Shown in pieces: positions 35,957 through 45,346 of a DNA stretch of 64,000 nucleotides. The translations under genes were made by a program, and so were the position numbers. The stretch lies in contig NZ_JOID01000001.1 of the NCBI RefSeq assembly GCF_000719865.1, positions 1 through 64,000 on the forward strand, written 5' to 3'. The stretch's first letter is position 1; every line of letters begins with the position of its first letter. The notes under the pieces are model-generated. The model ran no database searches and was not told the origin of the DNA. It saw only the letters and a list, made by a program, of their open reading frames with translations. Origin of the DNA: Streptomyces albus subsp. albus. GTDB taxonomy: Bacteria > Actinomycetota > Actinomycetes > Streptomycetales > Streptomycetaceae.

Positions 35957-36805
35957 CTACAGGCGGCAGGCGTGGATGCCGGTGGTGAGGATGGCCCGGG
36001 CACCGAGGTCGTACAGCTCGTCCATGATCCGCTGGGCGTCCTGGGAGGGGACCATCGAACGGACGGCGACCCAGCCCTCGTGGTGCAGCGGGGAGACGGT
36101 CGGCGACTCCAGGCCGGGGGTGAGGGCGACGGCGCGCTCCACCTGCTCGACGCGGATGTCGTAGTCCATCATCACGTAGCGGCGGGCGACGAGGACGCCG
36201 TGCATGCGGCGGAGGAACTGCCGCACCTTCGGCTCCTCGCCGTCCTCGCCGGTGCGGCGGATCACGACGGCCTCGGAGCGGAGGATCGGCTCGCCGATGA
36301 TCTCCAGACCGGCGTTGCGGAGGGTGGTGCCCGTCTCCACGACATCGGCGATGATCTCGGCGACGCCGAGCTGGATGGCGGTCTCGACGGCGCCGTCGAG
36401 GCGGACGACGGAGGCGTCCACGCCGTGGTCGGCGAGGTGCTTCGTGACGAGCCCGGCGAACGAGGTGGCGACGGTCATGCCGCCGAACTCGCCGACCTCC
36501 TTGGCGGTGCCGGGGCGGGTGGCGTAACGGAAGGTGGAGCCGGCGAAGCCGAGCTGCATGATCTCCTCCGCGTCCGCGCCCGAGTCGAGCAGCAGGTCGC
36601 GGCCGGTGATGCCGATGTCGAGCCGGCCGGAGCCGACGTAGACGGCGATGTCGCGGGGGCGGAGGAAGAAGAACTCGACGTCGTTGTCGGAGTCCACCAG
36701 GACCAGCTCGCGGCGGTCCTTGCGCTGCTTGTAACCGGCCTCCTGGAGCATCTCCGACGCAGGCTCGCTGAGAGCACCCTTGTTGGGGACGGCGATGCGC
36801 AGCAT
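35957..36805 (-). CDS. hisG: ATP phosphoribosyltransferase (HisG, long form)
   Basis: A 282-aa long-form HisG, first enzyme of histidine synthesis, joining ATP and PRPP. The catalytic core has LRIAVPNKGALSEPA, DIGITGRDLL and the PRPP loop in ADVVETGTTLRNAGL. The C-terminal ACT-like regulatory domain (about 210-282, ending TTGIHACRL) binds histidine for feedback inhibition. It follows hisE, the second step enzyme, on the same strand 199 bases downstream. Confidence 0.95.
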   Translation of the reverse strand: MLRIAVPNKGALSEPASEMLQEAGYKQRKDRRELVLVDSDNDVEFFFLRPRDIAVYVGSGRLDIGITGRDLLLDSGADAEEIMQLGFAGSTFRYATRPGTAKEVGEFGGMTVATSFAGLVTKHLADHGVDASVVRLDGAVETAIQLGVAEIIADVVETGTTLRNAGLEIIGEPILRSEAVVIRRTGEDGEEPKVRQFLRRMHGVLVARRYVMMDYDIRVEQVERAVALTPGLESPTVSPLHHEGWVAVRSMVPSQDAQRIMDELYDLGARAILTTGIHACRL

Positions 36806-37004
36806 GAGGCGTTCCTTCGCTTCTTCGGGGCGGCGGGTCTTCGGGGCGGGGCGGCGTTCTTCGGGGCGTTCACCCACTGGACGCGGATGTCCGGCGGGTG
36901 TCCGGCGGAGGTGTCCAACCGGTCGCGTCGAACGGGTATTTCGAGCTGCCGCCGCGGGCGGCGGCCGCGGCGCCGGGGAGGGCGGGCCCCCGGCGCGGCG
37001 CCGC

Positions 37005-37277
37005 TCAGAGGTGAGCGTATACGTCGTCCAGGGAGATGCCCCGGGCGACCATCATGACCTGCAGATGGTAGAGGAGCTGCGAGATCTCCTCGGCGGTGCG
37101 GTCGCTGCCCTCGTGCTCGGCGGCCATCCACACCTCGGCCGCCTCCTCGACGACCTTCTTGCCGATGCTGTGCACGCCCTGCGCGACCAGTTCGGCGGTG
37201 CGGGAGGTAGCGGGGTCGCCGGTGGCGGCCTTGTGGCGGAGCTCGGTGAAGAGCTCCTCGAATGTCTTGTTCGCCAT
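37005..37277 (-). CDS. hisE: Phosphoribosyl-ATP diphosphatase
   Basis: A 90-aa single-domain HisE, which removes pyrophosphate from phosphoribosyl-ATP. The metal-binding helices carry [14 protein letters not shown] and [14 protein letters not shown]. Length and separation from HisI are standard for actinomycetes. Its start is 12 bases after the ribH stop, so his and rib genes are transcriptionally linked. Confidence 0.95.
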   Translation of the reverse strand: MANKTFEELFTELRHKAATGDPATSRTAELVAQGVHSIGKKVVEEAAEVWMAAEHEGSDRTAEEISQLLYHLQVMMVARGISLDDVYAHL

Positions 37278-37289
37278 GGTGCCTACAAC

Positions 37290-37826
37290 TTACCGGTTCG
37301 CGTCCCCCGCCTGCCCGGCGCCTCGGTGCGGCGTCGCGGTGCGGCGCCACGGTTCGGCGACGGAGCGCAGCGTGGTGGCGGTGGCGACAGCGGCCATCAC
37401 GGCCTCGTGGCCCTTGTCCTCGCGGCTGCCCTCCAGGCCGGCCCGGTCCAGGGCCTGCTCCTCGGTGTCGCAGGTGAGCACGCCGAAGCCGACCGGCACG
37501 CCCGTGTCGACGGAGACCTGGGTGAGGCCCTGGGCCACGCCCTGGCAGACGTATTCGAAGTGCGGGGTGCCGCCCCGGATGACGACGCCGAGGGCCACGA
37601 TGGCGTCGTAGCCGCGGCCCGCCAGCACCTTGGCGACGACCGGCAGTTCGAAGCTGCCGGGGACGCGGAGCACGGTGGGCTCCTCGATGCCCAGCTCGCC
37701 GAGGGCGCGCAGGGCGCCGTTCATCAGGCCGTCCATCACCTGCTCGTGCCAATGGGCGGCGATCACGGCCACGCGCAGATCGCCGGAGTCCTGCACGGAC
37801 AGTTCGGGGGCACCCTTACCGCTCAC
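37290..37826 (-). CDS. ribH: 6,7-dimethyl-8-ribityllumazine synthase
   Basis: A 178-aa lumazine synthase, which condenses the ribityl-pyrimidine with dihydroxybutanone phosphate and builds the icosahedral or pentameric shell. Motifs include [32 protein letters not shown] and [17 protein letters not shown]. The C-terminal 20 residues are an Arg-rich extension. Part of the rib operon. Confidence 0.95.
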   Translation of the reverse strand: MSGKGAPELSVQDSGDLRVAVIAAHWHEQVMDGLMNGALRALGELGIEEPTVLRVPGSFELPVVAKVLAGRGYDAIVALGVVIRGGTPHFEYVCQGVAQGLTQVSVDTGVPVGFGVLTCDTEEQALDRAGLEGSREDKGHEAVMAAVATATTLRSVAEPWRRTATPHRGAGQAGDANR

Positions 37827-37936
37827 GTCTGTTGTCTTCCCTCGCGTCGTGCCCGCCGGGGCGGGCGTGCTGCCTGTTACGTGTTGCCTGTTGTCGGTGT
37901 CGTGCGTCTCCGCCGGGGCGTCGGCCGGCGGCGGGC

Positions 37937-39256
37937 CTACTGGACGTGGCCGGCCGGCGGGCGGCCGTCGTCCAGCCAGGGCAGATCGTGGCCCATCCGG
38001 TCGCGCTTGGTGCGCAGATAGCGGAGATTGTGCTCCCCCGCCGCGACCGGCGCGGGCTCCCGGACGACCCGCAGGCCGTGCGCGAGCAGGGCCGCGGTCT
38101 TCTCCGGGTTGTTGGTCATCAGCCGCAGGCTGCGCACGCCGAGGTCGGTGAGCATCTGCGCGGCGGCGGCGTAGTCCCGGGCGTCGGCGGGCAGGCCGAG
38201 CTCCAGGTTGGCGTCGAGGGTGTCCCGGCCGTGCTCCTGGAGTTCGTACGCTCGGAGCTTGGACAGCAGCCCGATGCCCCGGCCCTCGTGGCCGCGGAGG
38301 TAGAGGACGACGCCGCGGCCCTCCTCGGTGACCCGGGCCAGGGACTCCTGGAGCTGGGGGCCGCAGTCGCAGCGCAGTGAGCCGAAGATGTCACCGGTGA
38401 GGCACTCGGAATGCACTCGAACGAGGACGTCCGTTCCGTCGCCGATGTCACCCCGCACGAGGGCGATGTGCTCGACCCCGTCCACCGTGGAGCGGTAGCC
38501 GTGGGCGCGGAAGTCGCCGAAGGCGGTGGGCAGCCGGGTCTCGGCCTCGCGGCGGACGGTGGGCTCGGCCGCCACCCGGCGGACGGTGGGCTCGGCCGCC
38601 GAGCGGCGGTAGGCGATCAGGTCCTCGATGGAGATGATCGCCAGTCCGTGCTTGCGAGCGAAGGCGACGAGTTCGGGCAGGCGCATCATGGTGCCGTCCT
38701 CGGCGGCGATCTCCACGATCGCCGCGGCGGGGCGCAGCCCGGCGAGCCGGGCGAGGTCGACTCCGGCCTCGGTGTGGCCGTTGCGGGCGAGGACGCCGCC
38801 GGGCCTGGCCCGCAGCGGGAAGACGTGGCCGGGGCGGACGAAGTCGCCGGGCGTGCTGTCCCCGGAGGCGAGCAGGCGCAGGGTGGTGGCGCGGTCGGCG
38901 GCGGAGATGCCGGTGGTCACGCCGTGCTCGGCGGAGGCGTCGACGGAGACGGTGAAGGCGGTGCCCATCGACTCGGTGTTCTGCCGCACCATCTGCGGGA
39001 GTTCGAGCCGGTCAAGGGTGTCGCCCTCCATCGGGGCGCAGATGAGGCCGCGGCACTCGGTCATCATGAAGGCGACGATCTCGGGGGTGGCCTTCTCGGC
39101 GGCGATGATCAGGTCGCCCTCGTTCTCCCGGTCCTCGTCGTCCACGACCACGACGGGCCGGCCGGCCGCGATGTCGGCGACGGCGCGCTCGACGGGGTCG
39201 AGGACGATGCCGTCGTCCGCGTACCGGTCGTGGGTGTCCTGGAGTGCGGTGGTCAT
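37937..39256 (-). CDS. ribBA: Bifunctional DHBP synthase / GTP cyclohydrolase II
   Basis: A 439-aa fusion. The N-terminal half makes 3,4-dihydroxy-2-butanone 4-phosphate ([12 protein letters not shown] for metal binding, [12 protein letters not shown] in the active site). The C-terminal half opens GTP (zinc cysteines in [28 protein letters not shown]). The linker near residue 225 contains a recently duplicated AAEPTVRR segment. ATG 39256. It supplies both precursors of riboflavin. Confidence 0.95.
   Translation of the reverse strand: MTTALQDTHDRYADDGIVLDPVERAVADIAAGRPVVVVDDEDRENEGDLIIAAEKATPEIVAFMMTECRGLICAPMEGDTLDRLELPQMVRQNTESMGTAFTVSVDASAEHGVTTGISAADRATTLRLLASGDSTPGDFVRPGHVFPLRARPGGVLARNGHTEAGVDLARLAGLRPAAAIVEIAAEDGTMMRLPELVAFARKHGLAIISIEDLIAYRRSAAEPTVRRVAAEPTVRREAETRLPTAFGDFRAHGYRSTVDGVEHIALVRGDIGDGTDVLVRVHSECLTGDIFGSLRCDCGPQLQESLARVTEEGRGVVLYLRGHEGRGIGLLSKLRAYELQEHGRDTLDANLELGLPADARDYAAAAQMLTDLGVRSLRLMTNNPEKTAALLAHGLRVVREPAPVAAGEHNLRYLRTKRDRMGHDLPWLDDGRPPAGHVQ
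38550..38600 (-). repeat. 27-bp in-frame duplication inside ribBA linker
   Basis: A 24-base sequence (38550-38573) recurs exactly at 38577-38600, with unit length 27, adding nine residues (AAEPTVRRV) between the DHBP synthase and GTP cyclohydrolase domains. Identity of the copies points to a recent slippage event. Confidence 0.85.
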
Positions 39257-39324
39257 GCTGGCTCCTTCGAGCGGCGGGGCGGCGGCGCGGGGGACGGCCG
39301 GTGCGGCGGGCCGCGCGGGGGCGG

Positions 39325-40023
39325 TCATGCGGGGGTCTCCGTGGCCGCGGCCCCGGCCGGCACGGCGGGCGCCGGGGCTTCTCCGGCCGCGGCGGGCGCC
39401 GGCTGCCGTCGGGTGTGCAGCCACCAGTCGCGCAGGCCCCACAGGACGAGCACGAAGTAGATGACGTAGACGAGTCCGGAGAACGGGAGTCCGCTGCTGA
39501 ACGCCAGCGGGACGCCGACCACGTCGACCAGCATCCAGGCGAACCAGAACTCGACCAGTCCGCGGGCCTGGGCGATCATCGCGGCGAGGGTGCCGACGAA
39601 GATGTACGCGTCGGGCCAGGGGCTCCAGGAGAGCGACGGCACGGCGGTGAACAGCCCGCCGACGGCCAGGGTCCCGAGGACCGTGCCGGCCGCCAGCAGG
39701 CCGCGCTCCCGCCCCGTGGCGAAGCGCACCGCGAGGGTGCCGTCCCCGGTCCGCCGCTTCCCGTGCTGCCACTGCCGCCAGCCCCACACGGCGACGCCGA
39801 TGACGAGCAGCTGCTTGCCGACTCCGCCGCTGAGCTGCGCGGAGGCGTAGGCGGCGACGAGGACGACGCCGGAGAGGAGTTGGGCGGGCCAGGTCCACAG
39901 GGAGCGGCGCCAGCCGAGGGCGAGGGCGATCAGGCCCAGGGTGTTGCCCACCATGTCGGACCAGATGACGTCCTGCCCGAGGACGGTGAAGGCGTGGCCG
40001 TTCAGCCAGTCGAAGGCGCTCAT
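39325..40023 (-). CDS. ribM: Riboflavin transporter RibM (PnuC-like)
   Basis: A 232-aa membrane protein of the PnuC family with about seven hydrophobic segments ([18 protein letters not shown], then [17 protein letters not shown], and near the end [16 protein letters not shown]). PnuC proteins carry nicotinamide riboside, but members inside actinobacterial rib operons (RibM/PnuX) are known riboflavin facilitators. The position between ribE and ribBA and the FMN riboswitch upstream make riboflavin the likely substrate. Its ATG overlaps the ribE stop by 4 bases. Confidence 0.85.
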   Translation of the reverse strand: MSAFDWLNGHAFTVLGQDVIWSDMVGNTLGLIALALGWRRSLWTWPAQLLSGVVLVAAYASAQLSGGVGKQLLVIGVAVWGWRQWQHGKRRTGDGTLAVRFATGRERGLLAAGTVLGTLAVGGLFTAVPSLSWSPWPDAYIFVGTLAAMIAQARGLVEFWFAWMLVDVVGVPLAFSSGLPFSGLVYVIYFVLVLWGLRDWWLHTRRQPAPAAAGEAPAPAVPAGAAATETPA

Positions 40024-40685
40024 ACGGCGGCCTCGCCGGTGACGGCCCCGGCCGCGGTCCGGGCGACGGCCCCGGGGGTGGCGCCGGCCGGGACGGCGCC
40101 CGCGCCGAGCAGCCGTTCGACGTACTTGGCGAGGACGTCGACCTCCAGGTTGACCGGGTCGCCCGCCTTCTTGATCCCCAGGGTGGTGAGGCCGAGAGTG
40201 GTCGGGATCAGGCTGATGGTGAAGTGGTCGTCCGCCGCGTCGACGACGGTGAGGCTGACGCCGTCGACCGTGATCGAGCCCTTCTCGACGACATAGCGGG
40301 CCAGCCGGGGCGGCAGCGAGACCGTGACGATCTCCCAGTGCTCACCGGCCTCGCGTCCGGTGATGACGCCGGTCCCGTCGACATGCCCCTGGACGAGGTG
40401 GCCGCCGAGGCGCCCGCCGAGCGCCATGGGGCGTTCGAGGTTGACGCGGCTGCCGGGAACGAGGGCGCCGAGGCTGGAGCGCTTCAGGGTCTCGGCCATC
40501 ACATCGGCGGTGAACTCGCCGTCGGCGGTGCCGACGACGGTGAGGCAGACGCCGTTGACGGCGATCGAGTCGCCGTGCTTGGCGTCCTCGGTGACCAGCG
40601 GGCCGCGCAGCCGGAAGCGGGAGGAGTCCCCCATGTCCTCGACGGCGGCGACCTCGCCCAGTTCTTCGACGATTCCTGTGAACAC
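40020..40685 (-). CDS. ribE: Riboflavin synthase alpha chain
   Basis: A 221-aa riboflavin synthase with the two expected lumazine-binding repeats: [12 protein letters not shown]...[13 protein letters not shown] and a second one with [12 protein letters not shown] and [13 protein letters not shown]. It dismutates two lumazines to riboflavin. GTG 40685 starts one base after the ribD stop, so the genes are coupled; it overlaps ribM by 4 bases. The last 20 residues are Ala/Gly/Thr-rich. Confidence 0.95.
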   Translation of the reverse strand: MFTGIVEELGEVAAVEDMGDSSRFRLRGPLVTEDAKHGDSIAVNGVCLTVVGTADGEFTADVMAETLKRSSLGALVPGSRVNLERPMALGGRLGGHLVQGHVDGTGVITGREAGEHWEIVTVSLPPRLARYVVEKGSITVDGVSLTVVDAADDHFTISLIPTTLGLTTLGIKKAGDPVNLEVDVLAKYVERLLGAGAVPAGATPGAVARTAAGAVTGEAAV

Positions 40686-40686
40686 G

Positions 40687-41865
40687 TCAGCTCTCCTCGG
40701 AGGCGGAAAGGGGGGAAGGGGCGGGGGCGGCGCCCGCCGGAGCGGACCCCCCGGGGACGGCGGTGATCCGCAGATCCGGACCCAGCCGGTCGACACCGGT
40801 CATCTCCAGGCGCAACGCCTCGGCGATCGTGCCGATTCCGGCGTCGGCGAGAACGGCCGGTCCGGCGCCGAGCAGCGCGGGGGCCAGATAGCCGACGACC
40901 TGGTCGACGGCACGGGCGGCGACGAAGGCACCGGCGAGGGTCGCCCCGCCCTCCAGCAGCACGGAGCGCACCTCGCGGTCGTGGAGGGTGCGGAGCAGCG
41001 TCGGGATGGACAGGCCGCGTCCGCCGGGCGCGCGCGGCAGCCGCACCACGGGGGCGAGGCCCTCCAGGTGCGCGGCGTCGGCGTCCTCGGCGACGGCGAC
41101 GAGGGTGGGCGCGCTGCCGTCCAGGACCCGGGCGCCGGGTTTCACGGCGGTGGCGTTGCTGTCGACGACGACGCGCAGCGGCTGGCGGAGGCCGGCGCCG
41201 AGGGTGTCGAGCAGCGCGGGGTGGCGGACGGCGAGCTGCGGGTCGTCGGCGCGGGCGGTGCCGGAGCCGACAATGACGGCGTCCGCCTCGGCGCGCAGCC
41301 GGTGGACGTCCGCGCGGGACTCGGGCGAGGAGATCCAGCGGCTGGTGCCGTCGGCGGCGGCGGTGCGGCCGTCGAGCGTCGCCGCGTACTTCCAGCGGAC
41401 GAACGGTCTGCGGCGGCGCACGGAGGTCAGCCAGGGGAGGTTGACCTCTTCGGCCTCGGCCGCCAGCAGGCCGTGCTCGACCTCGATGCCGGCGGCGGCG
41501 AGGGTGGCGGCCCCGCCGGCGGCCTCGTCGTGCGGGTCGGCCACGGCGTAGACGACGCGGGCGATCCCGGCGTCGATCAGCGCGCCGCTGCAGGGGCCGG
41601 TGCGGCCGGTGTGGTCGCAGGGCTCCAGGGTGACGAGGGCGGTGCCGCCGCGGGCGCGTTCGCCGGCGGCGCGCAGGGCGTGGATCTCGGCGTGCGGGCC
41701 GCCGGCCCGCTGGTGGTATCCCTCGCCGGCCACGTCTCCCGCGGCGTCGAGGATCACGCAGCCGACGACGGGATTGGGGCTGGTGGAGCCGGTGCCGCGG
41801 GCGGCGAGCTCCACGGCTCGCCGCATGGCACGGGTCTCGGCCGTGCCGGGTGCTTCGGGGGCCAC
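40687..41865 (-). CDS. ribD: Bifunctional riboflavin deaminase/reductase
   Basis: A 392-aa RibD: an N-terminal deaminase with zinc ligands in PHAEIHAL and LEPCDHTGRTGPC, and a C-terminal NADPH-dependent reductase (RWKYAATLDGRTA, LEGGATLAGAFV). It performs the second and third steps from the GTP side. GTG 41865 has a full AGGAGG 5 bases upstream. It is the first gene after the FMN riboswitch. Confidence 0.95.
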   Translation of the reverse strand: MAPEAPGTAETRAMRRAVELAARGTGSTSPNPVVGCVILDAAGDVAGEGYHQRAGGPHAEIHALRAAGERARGGTALVTLEPCDHTGRTGPCSGALIDAGIARVVYAVADPHDEAAGGAATLAAAGIEVEHGLLAAEAEEVNLPWLTSVRRRRPFVRWKYAATLDGRTAAADGTSRWISSPESRADVHRLRAEADAVIVGSGTARADDPQLAVRHPALLDTLGAGLRQPLRVVVDSNATAVKPGARVLDGSAPTLVAVAEDADAAHLEGLAPVVRLPRAPGGRGLSIPTLLRTLHDREVRSVLLEGGATLAGAFVAARAVDQVVGYLAPALLGAGPAVLADAGIGTIAEALRLEMTGVDRLGPDLRITAVPGGSAPAGAAPAPSPLSASEES

Positions 41866-42020
41866 CGGGTCCTCCTGCCTCTGCGGGCACGGACTCCGGG
41901 GCTGTCGACGAGGACAGATGCGGACGTCACACGCGGGGCGGCGCGGATACGGCCGCACGGCTCACCCCGGGTCGGGGCGGACCGCGCCGCTGTACGGCGG
42001 CGCACCGGTGCTCGGCCGCC

Positions 42021-42147
42021 GCGCACTGCCTCCCATCCGGACTTTAACCGTCGGTCCAGGAATCTCACCTGGTCAACCGGCCACTGGCAGTGGCCGGGTC
42101 GCGGACTGTAACCGCCGGTTCGGACTTTCACCGACCCCGGAGTGCGC
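42021..42147 (-). promoter_or_regulatory. FMN riboswitch (RFN element)
   Basis: On the minus strand the conserved blocks appear in order: GGGGTCGGTGAAAGTCCG, ACCGGCGGTTACAGTCCG, a variable hairpin (CCGGCCACTGCCAGTGGCC), GGTGAGATTCC, GGACCGACGGTTAAAGTCCG and GGATGGGAG. The closing stem P1 is GTGCGC (42142-42147) with GCGCAC (42021-42026). It lies 155 bases upstream of ribD and should repress the rib operon when FMN is bound. The bases 41866-42020 between it and ribD form the expression platform; several GC-rich alternatives are possible. Confidence 0.95.
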
Positions 42148-42460
42148 TGACGTCACTGGTACACCCCCAGTCTGCCACGGGACGACGGCGGCGACCGGGG
42201 CGGGTCTTGTGTCCTCGCTCACAGCGCGCTCCCCGGGCGTCACGCTCCGCCGGGGCGGGCCGCCGCGGGCCCGGGAGCGGCGCTGGGCCGGTGACCGGCG
42301 GTGACGTGCGGAAACGAGGCGGAGACCGGCGGCGGGCGACGGGGCGGCGGCGCCCTCACGGCTCCCGTCGCGGACGGGCGGGACCGGACGGGGGTGCCGG
42401 AGCCCGGAATGGCCGGATCCGGGGTTGCGGCCGGAGCCGCGCGGGCTTCACCGGGTCGTG

Positions 42461-42524
42461 CCCGCGGCACCGCTGCCCCGCGGCACCGCTGCCCCGCGGC
42501 ACCGCTGCCCCGCGGCACCGCTGC
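42461..42524. repeat. 16-bp tandem repeat, four identical units
   Basis: CCCGCGGCACCGCTGC is present at 42461, 42477, 42493 and 42509 without a change. The region 42148-42566 between the riboswitch and the next gene has no other feature; frames in it are low-complexity. Confidence 0.85.
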
Positions 42525-42566
42525 CCCGCCGCGCCCGCGTGCCGCGGCGCGGTGTGCGGAGCCGCG

Positions 42567-42782
42567 TCAGAGCTGCCCCGGCCAGTTGTCCGGGCCGCCG
42601 CCCCGCCACTCGATCAGGGCGGGGTCGTCGAGGCGCACCTCGTCCGGGTCGAGTCCGGCGCGGCGCAGGAATTCGAGGAGATCGCGGGGACCGGTCGCGG
42701 TGCCGGCCCGTTGGCCGCGGATCTCGACCCGCCGGCCGGTGCCGGCCGGCGGGTGCACGAGCACAGGCGGCTTGTCGTTCAT
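42567..42782 (-). CDS. Small conserved hypothetical protein
   Basis: A 71-aa product: MNDKPPVLVHPPAGTGRRV, then DLLEFLRRAGLDPDEVRLDDP and a Trp-containing end (IEWRGGGPDNWPGQL). Gene structure and third-position GC bias are consistent with coding. The sequence has the look of small actinobacterial proteins of unknown role; no signal or membrane segment. It is divergent from the nucleobase transporter. Confidence 0.6.
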   Translation of the reverse strand: MNDKPPVLVHPPAGTGRRVEIRGQRAGTATGPRDLLEFLRRAGLDPDEVRLDDPALIEWRGGGPDNWPGQL

Positions 42783-42935
42783 GTGTTCCAGCCTGCCCCC
42801 GTCCCCGGCACCGCGCACATCGGTGACCGCCGTCACTCCGCGCACGGCCGTAACGGCCCCGGAGCACCCCCTTTAGCATTGGCGGGATTTCATCGCCGCC
42901 GGCACCGGCGGCAGAGCAGAGGAAGTGGAGTACTC

Positions 42936-44372
42936 ATGGGCCTCGGCGTGGGCTGGAAACTGCACGGCGACGGGCGCGTGCCCGCACCCGGTGCGGTCGT
43001 CGGGCCGGACGAACGGCTGTCGTGGCCGCGTACGGCGGGGCTGGGCGCGCAGCATGTGGTGGCCATGTTCGGGGCGAGCTTCGTGGCCCCGGTGCTCATG
43101 GGGCTGGATCCGAATCTGGCCATCATGATGTCCGGCTTCGCCACCATGATCTTCCTGCTGGCGACCCGCGGCCGGGTGCCCAGCTATCTCGGCTGCAGCC
43201 TCTCCTTCGTCGGGGTGGCGGCGGCGATCAAGGCGCAGGGCGGCGGGATCGCGACGATCACCGGGGCGATCCTGGTGGTCGGCGTCGTGCTGTTCCTCAG
43301 CGGTCTGGTCGTGCGCAAGTTCGGGGCCCGTGTCATCCACGCGACGATGCCGCCCGTCGTCACCGGCGCCGTCGTGATGCTGATCGGGTTCAATCTGGCT
43401 CCGGTGACCGCCTCCGTGTACTGGCCGCAGGACCAGTGGACGGCGCTGCTGACGATGCTGTTCACCGGCCTCGCCGTGGTCGTGCTGCGCGGCTTCTGGT
43501 CGCGGATCGCGATCTTCCTCGGTCTCGTCTTCGGCTATGGCGTCTCCTGGCTCTTCGACCTCGGTCTGGGGAAGATCCACTCGGTGCAGGGCGGCACCGA
43601 GGCGGTGGACCACTGGCGGCTGGATCTGTCCGGGGTCGCCGACGCGGCCTGGTTCGGACTGCCCTCCTTCCACGCCCCGCAGTTCGAGCTGTCGGCGATC
43701 CTGGTCGCCCTGCCCGTGGTGATCGCGCTGATCGCCGAGAACGCCGGCCATGTGAAGGCCGTCGGCGAGATGACCGGCGACCCGCTCGACGACGAACTGG
43801 GCACCGCCATCGCGGCGGACGGCGCGGGCAGCGTCCTCTCCACCGCCGTCGGCGGCCCGGCCACCACCACCTACGCCGAGAACATCGGCGTGATGGCCGC
43901 CACCCGCGTCTACTCCACGGCCGCCTACTGGGCCGCCGCCCTCTTCGCCCTGCTCTTCGGCCTCTGCCCCAAGTTCGGCGCGGTCGTGGCCGCGATCCCC
44001 GGGGGCGTGCTCGGCGGCATCACCGTCATCCTCTACGGCATGATCGGCCTGCTCGGCGCGCAGATCTGGGTGCACAACAAGGTGGACCTGCGCAATCCGC
44101 TGAACCTGGTGCCGGTGGCGGCGGGCGTCGTCATCGGCGTCGGCGGGGTCAGCCTGAAGATCACCGACAACTTCGAGCTGAACGGCATCGCTCTCGGCAC
44201 CATCGTGGTGCTCAGCGGCTACCACGTGCTGCGCGCCTTGGCACCGGCGCACATGAAGGCGGAGGAGCCCCTGCTGGACGAGGGCACCACCTCCTACGAC
44301 GACGCGGCCCCGGAGAAGCCGGCCGGCACCGGCACGGGCACGGGCCCCGGCACGGGCACCGCCGGGAAGTGA
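42936..44372 (+). CDS. Uracil-xanthine permease (NCS2 family)
   Basis: A 478-aa, 14-helix nucleobase:cation symporter of the UraA type. Family blocks include LGAQHVVAMFGASFVAPVLM at helix 1, the ALIAENAGHVKAVGEMTG segment with the substrate-binding Glu, and GGPATTTYAENIGVMA. The C-terminus carries a Gly/Thr repeat. ATG 42936 has GAGGAAGTGGAG upstream, and TAGCAT at about 42875 may be its -10. It most likely imports uracil. Confidence 0.9.
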   Translation: MGLGVGWKLHGDGRVPAPGAVVGPDERLSWPRTAGLGAQHVVAMFGASFVAPVLMGLDPNLAIMMSGFATMIFLLATRGRVPSYLGCSLSFVGVAAAIKAQGGGIATITGAILVVGVVLFLSGLVVRKFGARVIHATMPPVVTGAVVMLIGFNLAPVTASVYWPQDQWTALLTMLFTGLAVVVLRGFWSRIAIFLGLVFGYGVSWLFDLGLGKIHSVQGGTEAVDHWRLDLSGVADAAWFGLPSFHAPQFELSAILVALPVVIALIAENAGHVKAVGEMTGDPLDDELGTAIAADGAGSVLSTAVGGPATTTYAENIGVMAATRVYSTAAYWAAALFALLFGLCPKFGAVVAAIPGGVLGGITVILYGMIGLLGAQIWVHNKVDLRNPLNLVPVAAGVVIGVGGVSLKITDNFELNGIALGTIVVLSGYHVLRALAPAHMKAEEPLLDEGTTSYDDAAPEKPAGTGTGTGPGTGTAGK

Positions 44373-44378
44373 CCCGGG

Positions 44379-44440
44379 CCGCGCGGGCGGCACCGGGACG
44401 GGCCCCGGTGCCGCCCGCGCGGGGGCGCCTTCGCGCCCCC
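44379..44440 (+). terminator. Double-hairpin terminator
   Basis: A 19-bp perfect stem (44379-44397 with 44404-44422) with a 6-base loop begins seven bases after the permease stop. A second hairpin GGGGGCGC-CTTC-GCGCCCCC (44421-44440) follows and shares its first bases. Confidence 0.8.
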
Positions 44441-44486
44441 GGTCGCGCCGTCGCACCCCGGGGGCGGTGGTCCCGGTCCCCGGGGG

Positions 44487-44520
44487 AGTCAAAGGGCCGC
44501 AGTCAAAGGGCCGCAGTCAA
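44487..44520. repeat. 14-bp tandem repeat
   Basis: AGTCAAAGGGCCGC occurs at 44487 and 44501, with a further partial copy from 44515. It lies in the promoter region of the DUF5995-like gene and could bear on its expression. Confidence 0.75.
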
Positions 44521-44618
44521 TCCGGAGTTGACCGGTGTGAGCCGCCGCCGTTAGGCCGTTCCGGTCACCATCAGTGACATCACGGGACAGACGCGCGGCG
44601 CGATGTCACCGTGCGTGC

Positions 44619-45305
44619 ATGACCACAACCGAACCACGGGCGGCGGCCGATGTGCGGGACGTGCTGGAGCGGATGCGGGCCCTGGAGGCCGCGCTCCCCC
44701 GGCAGGACGGGGTCGCCGTCTTCAACCGGGTCTATCTGTCGGTCACCGGGGAACTGGAGCGGCGCATCGCAGCGGGCCACTTCCGGGACCCGGCCCTGAC
44801 CGCCGAGTTCACCGCGCGCTTCGCTCGGCGCTATCTGACGGCGGTGGACGCCGACCGGGCCGGGCGGCGCCCGCCGGCCTGCTGGCGGCCGCTGTTCCAG
44901 CACCGCCGCCACCCGGGCGTGCTGCCCGTGCAGTTCGCCCTCGCCGGAGTCAACGCCCATGTGGGGCACGATCTGGCGCTGGCCGTCGTGGACACCTGCA
45001 CGGCGCGCGGCTGCGAACCGGCGGCGCTGCGGGACGACTACGAACAGGTGGACCGCGTCCTCGTCGAGCTGGAGGAGCGGGTCCGGGAGGAGCTGATGCC
45101 CGGCCCGGATCTGCTGGACGTGGCCGACCCGCTCACCCATCTCACCGGCTCCTGGTGCCTGACGCGGGCCCGGGACGCCGCCTGGGCCGCGTCCCGGGTG
45201 CTGTGGGAGCTGCGCGGGGCGGACGGGCTGTGCGAGGAGTTCCGGGAACGGCTCGACACGGGGACCGGCATGGTCGGCCGCTTCCTCCTCACACCGCTGG
45301 GCTGA
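44619..45305 (+). CDS. DUF5995 family protein
   Basis: A 228-aa soluble, mainly helical protein. Recognisable family blocks are DGVAVFNRVYLSVTGEL, VLPVQFALAGVNAHVGHDLALAVV (with Asn, His and Asp suggesting a metal site) and WAASRVLWELRG. The role is unknown. ATG 44619 lacks a clear ribosome site, and a leaderless start is possible; an upstream in-frame ATG at 44574 gives an Arg-rich extension that looks unnatural. Confidence 0.75.
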   Translation: MTTTEPRAAADVRDVLERMRALEAALPRQDGVAVFNRVYLSVTGELERRIAAGHFRDPALTAEFTARFARRYLTAVDADRAGRRPPACWRPLFQHRRHPGVLPVQFALAGVNAHVGHDLALAVVDTCTARGCEPAALRDDYEQVDRVLVELEERVREELMPGPDLLDVADPLTHLTGSWCLTRARDAAWAASRVLWELRGADGLCEEFRERLDTGTGMVGRFLLTPLG

Positions 45306-45346
45306 GGCCCGCGCCCCCGCGCCCCGTACCCGCTCCCGTACTCCCC

